Shown: positions 1-11,143, numbered from the stretch's first letter. The stretch: 35,965 nucleotides of DNA from Paracoccus sp. UBA889 (GCA_002294185.1 DBFD01000011.1:1-35965); one strand, 5' to 3'. Program-made: numbers and translations. Notes: generated from the sequence alone by a model not told the origin.

Positions 1-518
1 TGCGCCTGGGCATCCTGCAATCCAAGACCGAGGCCTTCCGCCGCCAGAGCCCCGACATGCGCATCGGCGCCGGCGTGCTGGAATTCCTTGCCCACCGGAT
101 CAGCACCAACGTGCGCGTTCTGGAAGGCGCGTTGCAGCGGCTTTTCGCCCATGCGAGCCTGTTGCAGCGCGAGATCACGCTGGAGGTCGCCCAGGAATGC
201 CTGGCCGACATCCTGCGCACCAACGACCGCAAGATCAGCATCGACGACATCCAGCGCAAGGTGGCGGAACATTACAACATCCGCCTGGCCGACATGATGG
301 GTCCGAAACGCGCCCGCAACGTCGCCCGCCCGCGCCAGATCGCGATGTATCTGTCCAAGCAGCTGACCTGCCGCAGCCTGCCCGAAATCGGCCGCCGTTT
401 CGGCGGGCGCGACCACACCACGATCATGCACGGCGTCCGCAAGATCGAGGAACTGGTGGGCGAGGACAGCAGCATCGCCGAGGACGTGGCGATGCTGAAA
501 CGGCTTCTGGAGGCCTGA
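1..518 (+). CDS. dnaA: Chromosomal replication initiator DnaA, C-terminal part (5' cut by window edge)
   Basis: The gene enters the window already open; the first whole codon is at 3 and the stop is TGA 516-518, leaving about 171 residues. Visible are the end of the AAA+ region (RLGILQSK near the edge, then the lid segment with NVRVLEGAL) and the whole DNA-binding domain IV with the DnaA signature GGRDHTTIMHGVRKIE, the helix-turn-helix that contacts DnaA boxes. The family opens the replication origin with ATP and recruits the replicative helicase. It lies directly upstream of dnaN, the usual bacterial arrangement. The 176-nt gap to dnaN holds the dnaN promoter, so the two genes need not depend on a single transcript. 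No truncation is seen other than the window edge. Confidence 0.97.
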   Translation, partial: RLGILQSKTEAFRRQSPDMRIGAGVLEFLAHRISTNVRVLEGALQRLFAHASLLQREITLEVAQECLADILRTNDRKISIDDIQRKVAEHYNIRLADMMGPKRARNVARPRQIAMYLSKQLTCRSLPEIGRRFGGRDHTTIMHGVRKIEELVGEDSSIAEDVAMLKRLLEA

Positions 519-618
519 TCGCGACCGGCGCAGCCTCGCCGCGGCCGGGTTCTGCCGGGTTCCTGACAGGGGCGTGCGCGCCGCGTCGTCCGGGCCCGAA
601 ATCCCGCGCATGAAATCC

Positions 619-647
619 TTGTGACCGCTTCCACGGGCGGTTACAAA
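619..647 (+). promoter_or_regulatory. Putative sigma70-type promoter of dnaN with overlapping dyad
   Basis: A -35 box TTGTGA (619-624) is followed after exactly 17 nt by a -10 box TACAAA (642-647), each matching the sigma70 consensus at 4 of 6 positions. Transcription would start near 654, giving a leader of about 40 nt before dnaN. An inverted repeat, GTGACCGC (621-628) and GCGGTTAC (637-644), matching at 7 of 8 pairs, spans both boxes and could be an operator. The assignment rests on sequence inspection only. Confidence 0.5.
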
Positions 648-694
648 ACAGGTCCGACAAAGGGCCGTTCCGGCCGCAGGGACAGGGAAAAGCG

Positions 695-1813
695 ATGAAA
701 TTCTCGATCGAGCGCGCCGTTCTGGTCAAAGCCGTCTCACAGGCCCAATCCGTCGTCGAGCGCCGCAACACGATCCCGATTCTCGCCAATGTGCTGATCG
801 AGGCAACCGCGGACGGCGTCAGCTTCCGCGCGACCGATCTGGACACCGAGGTCGTTGACCGCGCCTCGGCCCGGGTCGAGCGCCCCGGCGCCACCACCGT
901 CAGCGCCGTCATGCTGAACGAGATCGCGCGCAAGCTGCCCGATGGCGCCCTGGTCCAGATCACCTCGGACGACGCGGCGGGCCGGCTGAACGTGCAGGCC
1001 GGGCGATCCAATTTCAGCCTTGCCACGCTGCCGCGCGAGGATTTCCCGGTCATGGCCTCGACCGAATACAGCGCCAATTTCGGAGCAAAGGCAGGGGTGC
1101 TGCGGCGGCTGTTCGACAAGTCGAAATTCGCCATCTCGACCGAAGAGACGCGCTATTACCTGAACGGCGTCTACATGCATGTCGCCCAGACCGAGGACGG
1201 GCCCAGCCTGCGCTGCGTGGCGACCGACGGCCACCGGCTGGCCCGCATCGACGCCCCCCTGCCCGATGGCGCGGCCGAGATGCCGGGCGTGATCGTGCCG
1301 CGCAAGACCGTGGCCGAATTGCGCAAGCTGCTGGACGATGACGAGGCCGACATCGCCGTCTCCGTCAGCGAAACCAAGGTCCGTTTCGCCACGCCCGACA
1401 TCACCCTGACCTCGAAGGTCATCGACGGCACCTTCCCCGATTACAGCCGCGTGATCCCGGTCGGCAACGCCCGCAAGCTGGAGGTGGACGCAGCCGATTT
1501 CGCCCGCGCGGTGGACCGGGTGGCGACCGTCAGCAGCGAACGTTCGCGCGCTGTCAAGCTGGCGCTCGAGGCCGACAAGCTGGTCCTGTCGGTGAACGCG
1601 CCCGATGCCGGCGCCGCCGACGAGGAACTGATCGTCGCCTATGACGACGACCCGCTCGAAATCGGATTCAACGCCAAATATCTTCAGGAAATCGCCAGCC
1701 AGGTCGATCGTGACAATGCGGTCTTCATGTTCAACGGCTCGGGTGATGCGGCGCTGATCCGCGAGGGCAGCGATCAAAGCGCGGTCTATGTCGTCATGCC
1801 GATGCGCGTGTGA
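695..1813 (+). CDS. dnaN: DNA polymerase III beta sliding clamp
   Basis: A 372-residue protein of the normal length for the beta clamp, starting MKFSIERAVLVKAV and ending with the typical C-terminus VYVVMPMRV, which forms part of the partner-binding cleft. Other family segments are the early ERRNTIPILANVLIEA and the central ATDGHRLAR. The clamp is a ring dimer that encircles DNA and tethers polymerase III, ligase and mismatch-repair proteins. The ATG at 695 follows a purine-rich AGGGACAGGGAAA stretch that can serve as the ribosome-binding site. The stop TGA (1811-1813) lies inside the GTGA start overlap with recF, so recF is probably translated by reinitiation after dnaN. Confidence 0.98.
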   Translation: MKFSIERAVLVKAVSQAQSVVERRNTIPILANVLIEATADGVSFRATDLDTEVVDRASARVERPGATTVSAVMLNEIARKLPDGALVQITSDDAAGRLNVQAGRSNFSLATLPREDFPVMASTEYSANFGAKAGVLRRLFDKSKFAISTEETRYYLNGVYMHVAQTEDGPSLRCVATDGHRLARIDAPLPDGAAEMPGVIVPRKTVAELRKLLDDDEADIAVSVSETKVRFATPDITLTSKVIDGTFPDYSRVIPVGNARKLEVDAADFARAVDRVATVSSERSRAVKLALEADKLVLSVNAPDAGAADEELIVAYDDDPLEIGFNAKYLQEIASQVDRDNAVFMFNGSGDAALIREGSDQSAVYVVMPMRV

Positions 1814-2880
1814 CGCTGAGGCGGCTTTCGCTGGCGCAATTCCGGTCCTGGGCCCGGCTGGATCTGGAACTGGACCGGCATCCCCTGGCGATTCACGGCC
1901 CGAACGGATCGGGCAAGACGAACATCCTCGAAGCGGTGTCGATGCTGTCGCCCGGGCGCGGGTTGCGCGGCGCCCCCGCCCCCGATCAGGCGCGGCAGGG
2001 GCCCATGGCGGGCTGGCGGATCCGGGCGCGGATCGGCGACCTGCCGGTCGAGACAACCGCCCCGCCCGGCCAGGCGCGCAGCGTCGCCATCGACGACAAG
2101 GCGGTCCCGCAGACGGCCCTGGGGCGTCTGCTGCGGATCATCTGGCTGGTGCCCGCGATGGACCGGCTGTGGTCCGACCCGCCCGAGGCGCGCCGGCGCT
2201 TTCTGGATCGCGTCACGCTGAGCCTGACACCCGATCATGCCGATCTGGCGCTGACCTATGACAAGGCGATGCGCGAACGAAACCGGCTGCTGAGGGACCA
2301 GATCGGCGATCCGGGCTGGTATCGGGCGCTGGAGGCACAGATGGCGCAGGCGGGTGCGGGGCTGACCCGCAACCGGCTGGCGGCGCTGGCGGCGATCATG
2401 GACGCTCAGCAAAGCGGCGATTTCCCCGCCGCCCGGCTGACCCTGCTGCCCGGCGAAGGACAGGCCGACGATCCCGATCGGGACAGCATCGCCGACCGGC
2501 TTGCCGCGATGCGCCCGCGCGATCTGGCGGCCGGGCGCAGCCTGACCGGCCCGCACCGCGCCGATCTGGGCGCGACCTGGGGGCCGCAGGACATGCCCGC
2601 CGCGCTGTCCTCGACCGGCGAACAGAAGGCGCTGCTGCTGTCGCTGATCCTGGCCAATGCCCGCGCCCTGTCGGATCAGCCGGTGATCCTGTTGCTGGAC
2701 GAGGTGGCGGCGCATCTGGACGCCGACCGGCGCGCGCGGCTTCATGACCAGATCGCGGCGCTGCCCGCGCAAAGCCTGCTGACCGGCACCGGCCCCGAGC
2801 TGTTCGACACGCTGGACGCGCGCGCCCGCCGCCTGTCGATCACCCGGGTGAACGGCGCATCCGCCGCGACGGAGGCTTGA
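1810..2880 (+). CDS. recF: DNA replication and repair protein RecF
   Basis: An SMC-like ATPase of 356 residues that acts with RecO and RecR to load RecA at single-strand gaps. Visible motifs are Walker A GPNGSGKT at residues 30-37, the ABC-type signature region LSSTGEQKALLLSLILANA, and Walker B VILLLDEVAAHLD, followed by the short C-terminal tail. The start is GTG at 1810, overlapping the dnaN stop by four bases (GTGA), which implies translational coupling. Its own stop overlaps the next gene by one base (TGATG). Length and motif order are normal for the family. Confidence 0.97.
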   Translation: MTLRRLSLAQFRSWARLDLELDRHPLAIHGPNGSGKTNILEAVSMLSPGRGLRGAPAPDQARQGPMAGWRIRARIGDLPVETTAPPGQARSVAIDDKAVPQTALGRLLRIIWLVPAMDRLWSDPPEARRRFLDRVTLSLTPDHADLALTYDKAMRERNRLLRDQIGDPGWYRALEAQMAQAGAGLTRNRLAALAAIMDAQQSGDFPAARLTLLPGEGQADDPDRDSIADRLAAMRPRDLAAGRSLTGPHRADLGATWGPQDMPAALSSTGEQKALLLSLILANARALSDQPVILLLDEVAAHLDADRRARLHDQIAALPAQSLLTGTGPELFDTLDARARRLSITRVNGASAATEA

Positions 2881-3512
2881 TGACCCTGCCATTGGAGGCT
2901 CTTTGGCTTTACGCCGGCGCGCTGCTGGCAATCTGGCTGACGCCGGGGCCGGTCTGGGTGGCGATCGTGGCCCGCGCCCTGTCCTCGGGCTGGGGCGGGG
3001 TCTGGCCGCTGTCGCTGGGCGTGGTCATCGGCGATTTCCTCTGGCCGCTGATCGCGATCTTCGGCCTGTCGCTGATCGCCGGGCAATATGGCGAATTTCT
3101 GCTGGTGCTGCGCTGGATCGCGGTTGTCGTCTTCATTGCCATGGGCCTTGCCCTGCTGCGCCACGCGAAGGCGCCGGTGGAAACCGACCGCCGCCTGACC
3201 CGGCGCGGCAAATGGGCGGGCTTTACCGCCGGGCTGATGGCGATTGCCGGCAATCCCAAGGCCGCGCTTTTCTATGTCGGGGTCCTGCCCGGCTTTTTCG
3301 ACGTGGGCCGCCTGACCAGGACCGACATCGCCGTGATCGTCGCCATGTCCGGCGCCATTCCCCTTGCCATGAACCTGGTCATGGGGGCGACCATCGCCGC
3401 CGCCCGCGCCCGCCTTGCCACGCCCGCGGGGATGCGCCGGATGACCCGCGTTTCGGGCTTTCTGCTGATCGCGGTGGGGCTTTTCATCGGCGCCGCGAAT
3501 CTGTGGTCCTGA
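2880..3512 (+). CDS. LysE/RhtB family amino-acid exporter
   Basis: A hydrophobic protein of 210 residues with about six membrane segments. It carries the family hallmarks WLTPGPVWVAIVARA near the N-terminus and NPKAALFYVGVLPGFF in the middle. The family exports amino acids or their analogues (lysine, homoserine, threonine, cysteine and others) across the inner membrane; the substrate cannot be read from the sequence. ATG at 2880 is chosen because GGAGG (2871-2875) sits four bases upstream and the start overlaps the recF stop as TGATG; a TTG three bases earlier is less likely. The gene therefore belongs to the dnaN-recF transcript. This position, between recF and gyrB, does not explain the export function. 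Confidence 0.9.
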   Translation: MTLPLEALWLYAGALLAIWLTPGPVWVAIVARALSSGWGGVWPLSLGVVIGDFLWPLIAIFGLSLIAGQYGEFLLVLRWIAVVVFIAMGLALLRHAKAPVETDRRLTRRGKWAGFTAGLMAIAGNPKAALFYVGVLPGFFDVGRLTRTDIAVIVAMSGAIPLAMNLVMGATIAAARARLATPAGMRRMTRVSGFLLIAVGLFIGAANLWS

Positions 3513-3548
3513 ACGCCGCGGAAAGCTGCGGAAAATGCAGTCATTCCC

Positions 3549-3577
3549 GTGACATTGCGCGGGCTTCGGCTTATATC
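3549..3577 (+). promoter_or_regulatory. Putative sigma70-type promoter of gyrB
   Basis: GTGACA (3549-3554, 5 of 6 match to TTGACA), a 17-nt spacer, then TATATC (3572-3577, 4 of 6 match to TATAAT). Transcription would start near 3584, about 22 nt before the gyrB ATG, leaving room for the GGCAGGA ribosome-binding site. It lies wholly in the 93-nt gap after the LysE-type gene. Confidence 0.6.
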
Positions 3578-3599
3578 GAAAGCAACAAAGGCAGGATAA

Positions 3600-6044
<2,445 letters not shown>

Positions 6045-6058
6045 CAAGGATCGCCGCG

Positions 6059-6688
6059 ATGTCCCCGAACCCCGACCCCTCGCCCGAGGATCTGGCACGG
6101 CACAGCCAGAAGATGAAGAAGCTGAAGGTCGCGCGGGACCGGCTGATGGAAACGAAGATCGTCGAGAAGGGCCTGATCATCGTCCATACCGGCAACGGCA
6201 AGGGCAAATCCAGCAGCGGGTTCGGCATGATCATGCGCTGCATCGGTCACGGCATGCCCTGCGCGGTGGTGCAGTTCATCAAGGGCACCTGGGACACGGG
6301 CGAAAAGCGGGTGCTGACGCAGCATTTCGGCGATATCTGCCGCTTTCACGTCTCGGGCGAGGGCTTCACCTGGGAAACGCAGGACAAGGCCCGCGACATC
6401 GCCGCCGCCCGCGCCGGTTGGGAGACGGCCAGAACCCTGATCCGCGATCCGGCGATCCGCATGGTCCTGCTGGACGAAATCAACATCGCCTTCCGCCACG
6501 GCTATCTGGACGCGGCCGAGGTGCTGGACTTTCTGGCCGCCGAAAAACCGCCCATGACCCATGTCGTGCTGACCGGCCGCAACGCGCCCGAGGCATTGAT
6601 CGCGGCCGCCGACCTGGTGACCGAGATGACCTTGCTGAAACATCCGTTCCGGCAGGGCGTGAAGGCGCAGCAGGGCGTCGAATTCTGA
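6059..6688 (+). CDS. cobO: Cob(I)yrinic acid a,c-diamide adenosyltransferase (corrinoid adenosyltransferase)
   Basis: A 209-residue CobA/CobO/BtuR-type enzyme that transfers the 5'-deoxyadenosyl group of ATP to reduced cobalt in corrinoids, for cobalamin synthesis or salvage. The P-loop HTGNGKGKSSSG is at residues 43-54; VVQFIKG follows, and LLDEINIAF near 137-144 is the other nucleotide-site motif. The ATG at 6059 has AAGGA eight bases upstream and lies 14 nt after the gyrB stop, so readthrough from gyrB is likely. Placement next to gyrB rather than in a cobalamin operon is unusual for the pathway, and no other cob gene is in the window. A hairpin terminator follows. Confidence 0.94.
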   Translation: MSPNPDPSPEDLARHSQKMKKLKVARDRLMETKIVEKGLIIVHTGNGKGKSSSGFGMIMRCIGHGMPCAVVQFIKGTWDTGEKRVLTQHFGDICRFHVSGEGFTWETQDKARDIAAARAGWETARTLIRDPAIRMVLLDEINIAFRHGYLDAAEVLDFLAAEKPPMTHVVLTGRNAPEALIAAADLVTEMTLLKHPFRQGVKAQQGVEF

Positions 6689-6712
6689 GGTTTCCGCCCG
6701 TCGCGGCCATCC

Positions 6713-6736
6713 GGCCCGGCCGGACCGGGCCTTCTT
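6713..6736 (+). terminator. Rho-independent terminator after cobO
   Basis: Perfect 7-bp stem GGCCCGG (6713-6719) and CCGGGCC (6725-6731), a 5-nt loop and a short U-rich tail TTCTT (6732-6736), 25 nt after the cobO stop. It probably closes the gyrB-cobO transcript before otsB. Confidence 0.6.
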
Positions 6737-6839
6737 GCAGCGCGCCGGACGGCATCGCAAATGTTTGCCGAACCAATCCGGGCCCTGCGGGTTGACCCGG
6801 CAGGCGCGGCAGAAAATCCATGTCGCGTTGCCCGTTTCA

Positions 6840-7586
6840 ATGGATCATGCCCGAATGACCGCACCGCAACTGCCCGATGATGCCGCCCTGTTTCTCGATT
6901 TCGATGGCTGCCTGGTCGAGATCGCCGAACGCCCGGATGCCATCATCGTGCCTGCGGACCTGCCCGCCCGGCTGGCCCGGCTGCATCGGCGTCTCGATGG
7001 CGCGGTGGCGCTGGTCTCGGGCCGCGACGTGGCCGATCTGCGGCGCTACCTGCCGGATTTTCCGGGCGCCATCGCCGGCAGCCACGGCGCCGAGCTGTCG
7101 CTGGACGGCACGCGGATCGAAGCCACCCACGACACCGCGCTGGATGCCGCCGCCCTGCATCGCACCGCGCGCGAGATGGCGGCCCCGCATCCGGCGGTGC
7201 TGGTCGAGCCGAAACCCCATGGCGTCGTCATGCATTATCGTGCCGATCCCGCCCTGCGCGGCTTCGTCGAGGACTGCATGACCCGGTTGGCCGAAACCCA
7301 TCCCGGCATGGCGCTGCAACCCGCCAAGATGGCGGTTGAACTTCGCCCCGCCGGCCGGGGCAAGGATGGCGCCTTGGCCCGGCTGATGGATCTGCCTTCC
7401 TTCCGGGGGCGGGTCCCGGTCTATGCCGGCGACGACCTGACCGACGAGCCCGCCATCGCCGAGGCGCAGGCACGCGGCGGCTTCGGGATCAAGATCGGCG
7501 ACGGCGAAACGGGGGCGCGGCATCGGCTGGCGGATCCCGCGGCGCTGGCCGGGTGGCTGGACGGCGCGCTGGCGCAATGCGGATGA
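6840..7586 (+). CDS. otsB: Trehalose-6-phosphate phosphatase
   Basis: A HAD-superfamily phosphatase of 248 residues that dephosphorylates trehalose 6-phosphate, the last step of the OtsAB route. Motif I is LFLDFDGCL with the nucleophile Asp20 and general acid Asp22. Motif II is VALVSGRDV, the lysine motif sits in ELRPAGRGKDGAL, and the metal-binding motif is YAGDDLTDEPAI. Two in-frame ATGs, 6840 and 6855, are possible and neither has a convincing ribosome-binding site; 6840 is given, but 6855 (MTAPQL) is equally plausible. A TTGACC near 6793 could be part of a promoter. otsA follows after 14 nt, so the two form an operon. Trehalose is a compatible solute and stress protectant. Confidence 0.93.
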   Translation: MDHARMTAPQLPDDAALFLDFDGCLVEIAERPDAIIVPADLPARLARLHRRLDGAVALVSGRDVADLRRYLPDFPGAIAGSHGAELSLDGTRIEATHDTALDAAALHRTAREMAAPHPAVLVEPKPHGVVMHYRADPALRGFVEDCMTRLAETHPGMALQPAKMAVELRPAGRGKDGALARLMDLPSFRGRVPVYAGDDLTDEPAIAEAQARGGFGIKIGDGETGARHRLADPAALAGWLDGALAQCG

Positions 7587-7600
7587 AAGGGTAAGGGGTC

Positions 7601-8944
7601 ATGTCTCGTCTTGTCGTGGTATCCAATCGCCTGCCGCTGGGGGACAATCCCTCGGGCGGCCTCGTCGTGGCGCTGGAGGACGCGCTGCGCGGTTCGGGCG
7701 GGTTGTGGATCGGCTTTTCGGGCGAGCAGGTCGAGGATCCCTCCGACGATCTGGTCTTTCACCAGGGCGCCCGGTTCGAACGCGCCGCCTTCGACCTGTC
7801 CCCCCGCGATCACGACGCCTATTATCTGGGCTATTCGAATTCCGTCCTCTGGCCCTTGTGTCATGGCCGCGCCGATCTGACCCGGATCCTGCCCGAACAT
7901 GTCGAGGGATACCGGCGGGTCAATGCCCGCATCGCGCGGATGATGCTGCCGCATCTGAAACCGGATGACCGGATCTGGGTGCAGGATTACCAGCTCTTCC
8001 CGCTGGCCTCGGAACTGCGCAAGCTGGGGGTCGAAGCCCGGATCGGGCATTTCCTTCACATTCCCTTTCCCGGCCCGGCCGATTGCGCCGCCCTGCCCAA
8101 TCCCGGCGAATTGTTCGAATGGCTGTCCTGCTATGACCTTCTGGGATTCCAGGCGCAGCGCGACCTGTCCAATTTCACCGAAAGCGCGCGGCAATTGTCG
8201 CGGATCGAGATGCAGCAGGATGACCGGCTGACGCTTCTGGACCGGCCGCTGCGCGCGGCTGTCTTTCCCATCGGCATCGACACCGCCGCCTTCATCGAAG
8301 AGGCCCGCACCGCCCCCGACGAGGACCGGATGCGCAGCCTGACCGGGGCGCAGATGATGATCGGCGTGGACCGGCTGGATTATTCCAAGGGTATTCCGCA
8401 GCGGTTTCGCGCCTTCCAGTTGCTGCTGGAAAACAATTCCGACCTGATCGAGAAGATCTCGTTCTTGCAGATCGCCCCGCCCACCCGCGAGGCGGTCGAG
8501 GCCTATCAGGACATCCGCGAGGAAACCGAACATCTGGCCGGGCGCGTCAATGGCCAGTTCGCCACCGTCAACTGGACCCCGATCCGGTTCATCCACCGTC
8601 CGATTCCGCGCAACCTGCTGGCCGGCCTCTACCGGCAGGCGCGGATCGGGCTGGTCACGCCCCTGGCCGACGGGATGAACCTCGTGGCCAAGGAATATGT
8701 CGCAGCGCAGGACGTGTCCGACCCCGGCGTGCTGATCCTGTCGCGCTTTGCCGGGGCCGCCGAGACGATGCAGGACGCGCTGATCATCAACCCGCACGAT
8801 CCCTGGGAACTGGCCGAGGCGATGGCGCGGGCCATGCGCATGTCCGCCAATGAACGCCGCCGCCGCCATTCGGCGCTGCTGCAGGGCGTGGTGGAACGTG
8901 ATGTCGGCTGGTGGTCGGCGAGTTATCTGCACGCCCTGGGCTGA
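7601..8944 (+). CDS. otsA: Trehalose-6-phosphate synthase (GT20 glycosyltransferase)
   Basis: A 447-residue enzyme that joins a nucleotide-activated glucose to glucose 6-phosphate to give trehalose 6-phosphate. Family motifs run in the normal order: VVSNRLP at the N-terminus, YSNSVLWPLCHGR, VQDYQLFPLASELR, IGHFLHIPFP, IGVDRLDYSKGIPQR near residues 253-266, and LADGMNLVAKEYVAAQ near 355-370, which holds the nucleotide-sugar site. A good AGGGG ribosome-binding site precedes ATG 7601, 14 nt after otsB. It is a single-domain synthase without a fused phosphatase, consistent with the separate otsB. A CCGGCC/GGCCGG stem (8946-8965) follows directly but lacks a T-tract. Confidence 0.96.
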   Translation: MSRLVVVSNRLPLGDNPSGGLVVALEDALRGSGGLWIGFSGEQVEDPSDDLVFHQGARFERAAFDLSPRDHDAYYLGYSNSVLWPLCHGRADLTRILPEHVEGYRRVNARIARMMLPHLKPDDRIWVQDYQLFPLASELRKLGVEARIGHFLHIPFPGPADCAALPNPGELFEWLSCYDLLGFQAQRDLSNFTESARQLSRIEMQQDDRLTLLDRPLRAAVFPIGIDTAAFIEEARTAPDEDRMRSLTGAQMMIGVDRLDYSKGIPQRFRAFQLLLENNSDLIEKISFLQIAPPTREAVEAYQDIREETEHLAGRVNGQFATVNWTPIRFIHRPIPRNLLAGLYRQARIGLVTPLADGMNLVAKEYVAAQDVSDPGVLILSRFAGAAETMQDALIINPHDPWELAEAMARAMRMSANERRRRHSALLQGVVERDVGWWSASYLHALG

Positions 8945-9372
8945 TCCGGCCGCAATGCGGGCCGGCGGGCCCGGTCACGCCGTCGCCGAAGCCCCGGACC
9001 TGGCCGCCACGACAGGCGCGCGGGATCACGACCGAATCCCCGGCTGCCGGGGCCGAGGGGATGATCGCGACATCGCCGCCGCGGCCGGAACCGTCGTTCC
9101 CGGATGGCCGCATTCTTCGGCTCTTGCCCACGGAGCGGGCAGAATTCCGGTTTCTTGCCGCATCGCGGCATCATCGCCCCGGCGGATTGGTGACAGGCAT
9201 CGAATCATCGCGCCAGATGGCAATACCGAGGTCAAGAAAGCCTCGGCTTCCTCCCTCGGCCCGGATCAAGGGCCAGCCGCCGAACCCTGCCGCCCCCCTC
9301 CTCCTCCCCGCGGCCAGGGATTCGGCGGCTTTTTCCATCTCTCCGGGCTGTCTGGAAACATCACGGGGCGGA
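8945..9372. other. Gene-free stretch between convergent otsA and aroQ
   Basis: These 428 nt lie between the 3' ends of otsA (+) and aroQ (-). Open frames cross it on both strands, but they run into flanking genes in the wrong frame and translate to low-complexity Pro/Arg/Gly-rich strings, so I regard it as noncoding. It contains three small inverted repeats: CCGGCC/GGCCGG at 8946-8965, TGCCGC-ATC-GCGGCA at 9156-9170, and CCGAGG/CCTCGG at 9226-9246. None has a clear T-tract. One or more could act in 3'-end formation for the two converging transcripts. Confidence 0.55.
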
Positions 9373-9846
9373 TCAGGGGCTGCCGGTTCCCGTATCGTCC
9401 GACCGGCCGGAACGGTCTGGGGCGGTCAGCGACAGGATCCGGCGGATGGCGGCGGGATAGCCCTCGATTCCCAGACCCGCGATCACCCCGTCGGCGCGCT
9501 GCGAGACATAGGAATGGTGGCGAAAGGTCTCGCGCCGATGGACCTGGCTGATATGGACCTCGATCACGGGGCCGTCAAAGGCGTTCAGCGCGTCCAGCAC
9601 CGCGACCGAGGTATGGGTCAGCGCGGCGGGGTTGATGACGATGCCGCAGGCCGCCTCGCGCGCCTCGTGGATCCAGTCGATGATCTGGCCTTCCCAGTTC
9701 GATTGCAGGAACCGGATCTCGTGGCCGCCCGCCGCCTCGCGGCACAGACGCTCGACATCCTCAAGCGTCTCGTGGCCATAGATCTCGGGCTGGCGCTTTC
9801 CCAGCAGGTTCAGGTTCGGGCCGTTCAGGACATGGATGACGGGCAT
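9373..9846 (-). CDS. aroQ: Type II 3-dehydroquinate dehydratase
   Basis: A 157-residue enzyme that converts 3-dehydroquinate to 3-dehydroshikimate in the shikimate pathway. It carries the type II signature NGPNLNLLG (8-16), the catalytic tyrosine in EIYGHETL (Tyr23), [18 protein letters not shown] (71-80) with the active-site Asn, and the catalytic histidine in [11 protein letters not shown] (His98). The residue after HIS is Gln where many family members have Asn (HISN/HLSN); this looks like a lineage variant because everything around it is intact. AGGAAG lies just upstream of the ATG. The asparaginase gene ends 52 nt upstream on the same strand, so co-transcription is possible although the functions are not linked. 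Confidence 0.95.
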   Translation of the reverse strand: MPVIHVLNGPNLNLLGKRQPEIYGHETLEDVERLCREAAGGHEIRFLQSNWEGQIIDWIHEAREAACGIVINPAALTHTSVAVLDALNAFDGPVIEVHISQVHRRETFRHHSYVSQRADGVIAGLGIEGYPAAIRRILSLTAPDRSGRSDDTGTGSP

Positions 9847-9898
9847 GGGCTTCCTCGTGCGCGGGACTGGCCCTTGCTAGCGCGGCGCGGCGGCGCTG

Positions 9899-11032
9899 TC
9901 AGCCCCGTTCGCCGGCCAGCCCCCGCGCCATCAGCGCCCTGACCACCGCGGCGTCCCAGCCGTGATGGCCGGCCGCCGCGCTCAGGATCGTGGCTTTCGC
10001 GACCAGCGCGACCGGGGTCGCATCGCCGCCCGGGACCGCGCCGGTCCCGGCGATCCAGGCCCCGGCGGCATAGTCGAAATCGCCCACCGCGCCCCGGATC
10101 GGGCGGCTGGCGATCACGACCAGCACACCGGCGGCCCCGGCCCGGCGGATGGCCTGCCCGGTCAGCCCGCGATCGGACGGGACGTTCCCGGCGCCGAATC
10201 CCGCCAGCACGATGCCGCGAACGCCGCGCGCGACCAGGTCGTCGATCATGCCCGCCATCAGCCCCGCCGGCTGGATCGGCACGCAGGGCAGTTCGACCAC
10301 CGGATGATCGTCGAGGGCGGCCCGGATCGCATCCAGCTGCGCCCGGATCAGCCCGGCATCGATCGGCCGCGCCCTGTCCGCCGGCGCGTCCGAGACGGCC
10401 GGCATCGCCATCCCCGTCCGCGCAAGCGGGGCCGCATGCGGGGTCTCGAACGCGGCGAAATCCCGGGTCGATACCTTCAGCGCCCGGTTCCCGCGCATCA
10501 GCGTGCCGTCAAAGAGGATCGTGACCCCGGCGATCCCCAGCCGCGCGGCCTCCAGCGCGCCGCAGAGATTGGCGAAGCCGTCGCTGCCGGCATTCAGAAC
10601 CAGCCCTGCGGCGGATTCGCGAAACAGCGGAAGCTGCGCGCCGGTCAGGATCACCGGCGCCGCCAGACCGGCGCGCGCCCGGCCGCGGGCATCGAAGACG
10701 TTCAGCAGCAGCGGCAGGGCCGCGGCGGTGAAATCCATCGTGTCGGTGCCGTGCAGGATCACGAAAGCGTCGAAATCCTCGTGCAGATCAAGAATGCGTC
10801 CGGCCATCCGGCACCAGTCCTCGGGACGGACCTCGCTGCTGTCCAGCGTGCCGGTGGGGCTGTCGAAATGCAGACCGGTATCGAAATGGATCCGCGCCCA
10901 TGGCATGGCAGCAGTCAGCGACGGACCCAGCAGGCGGTCCACGGCCTCGGCGAAACGCGCCGCCGGCATCGGGGCCAGCGGTTTGCCGATGCTGCTGATC
11001 GTGCCGCCGGTATTGATGATGCAAATCCGCAT
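9899..11032 (-). CDS. L-asparaginase, type I fold
   Basis: A 377-residue asparaginase/glutaminase-family hydrolase that would convert L-asparagine to aspartate and ammonia. The first signature INTGGTIS (6-13) contains the nucleophilic threonine at residue 8, and the second, LHGTDTMDF (93-101), contains the Thr-Asp pair of the second catalytic centre. DSSEV near 65-69 is the substrate-binding segment. No signal peptide is seen, so it is probably cytoplasmic. The start at 11032 is chosen over an upstream frame extension because AGGA lies six bases before it and the protein begins at the canonical MRICIINTGG. The paralogous GatD subunit of archaea is an alternative family member but is not expected in bacteria. 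Confidence 0.88.
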   Translation of the reverse strand: MRICIINTGGTISSIGKPLAPMPAARFAEAVDRLLGPSLTAAMPWARIHFDTGLHFDSPTGTLDSSEVRPEDWCRMAGRILDLHEDFDAFVILHGTDTMDFTAAALPLLLNVFDARGRARAGLAAPVILTGAQLPLFRESAAGLVLNAGSDGFANLCGALEAARLGIAGVTILFDGTLMRGNRALKVSTRDFAAFETPHAAPLARTGMAMPAVSDAPADRARPIDAGLIRAQLDAIRAALDDHPVVELPCVPIQPAGLMAGMIDDLVARGVRGIVLAGFGAGNVPSDRGLTGQAIRRAGAAGVLVVIASRPIRGAVGDFDYAAGAWIAGTGAVPGGDATPVALVAKATILSAAAGHHGWDAAVVRALMARGLAGERG

Positions 11033-11143
11033 GTGGTCCTGCCTCGCCTGCCCCATCCCGGCACGCGCCGGCGCCGAAATCAACCGGTCGCGTAAAAGGG
11101 GCCGGACGAACCGCGCCTCCCCGACCGCCGGGCCCGTGTCCCG

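Noticed and set aside
519-694. Replication origin or DnaA-box cluster in the dnaA-dnaN gap
   Set aside because: No TTATCCACA-like boxes or AT-rich unwinding element were seen in the gap; the region 5' of dnaA is outside the window.
8911-9942. Plus-strand open frame spanning the otsA-aroQ gap
   Set aside because: It overlaps aroQ antisense, has no ribosome-binding site and no family resemblance.
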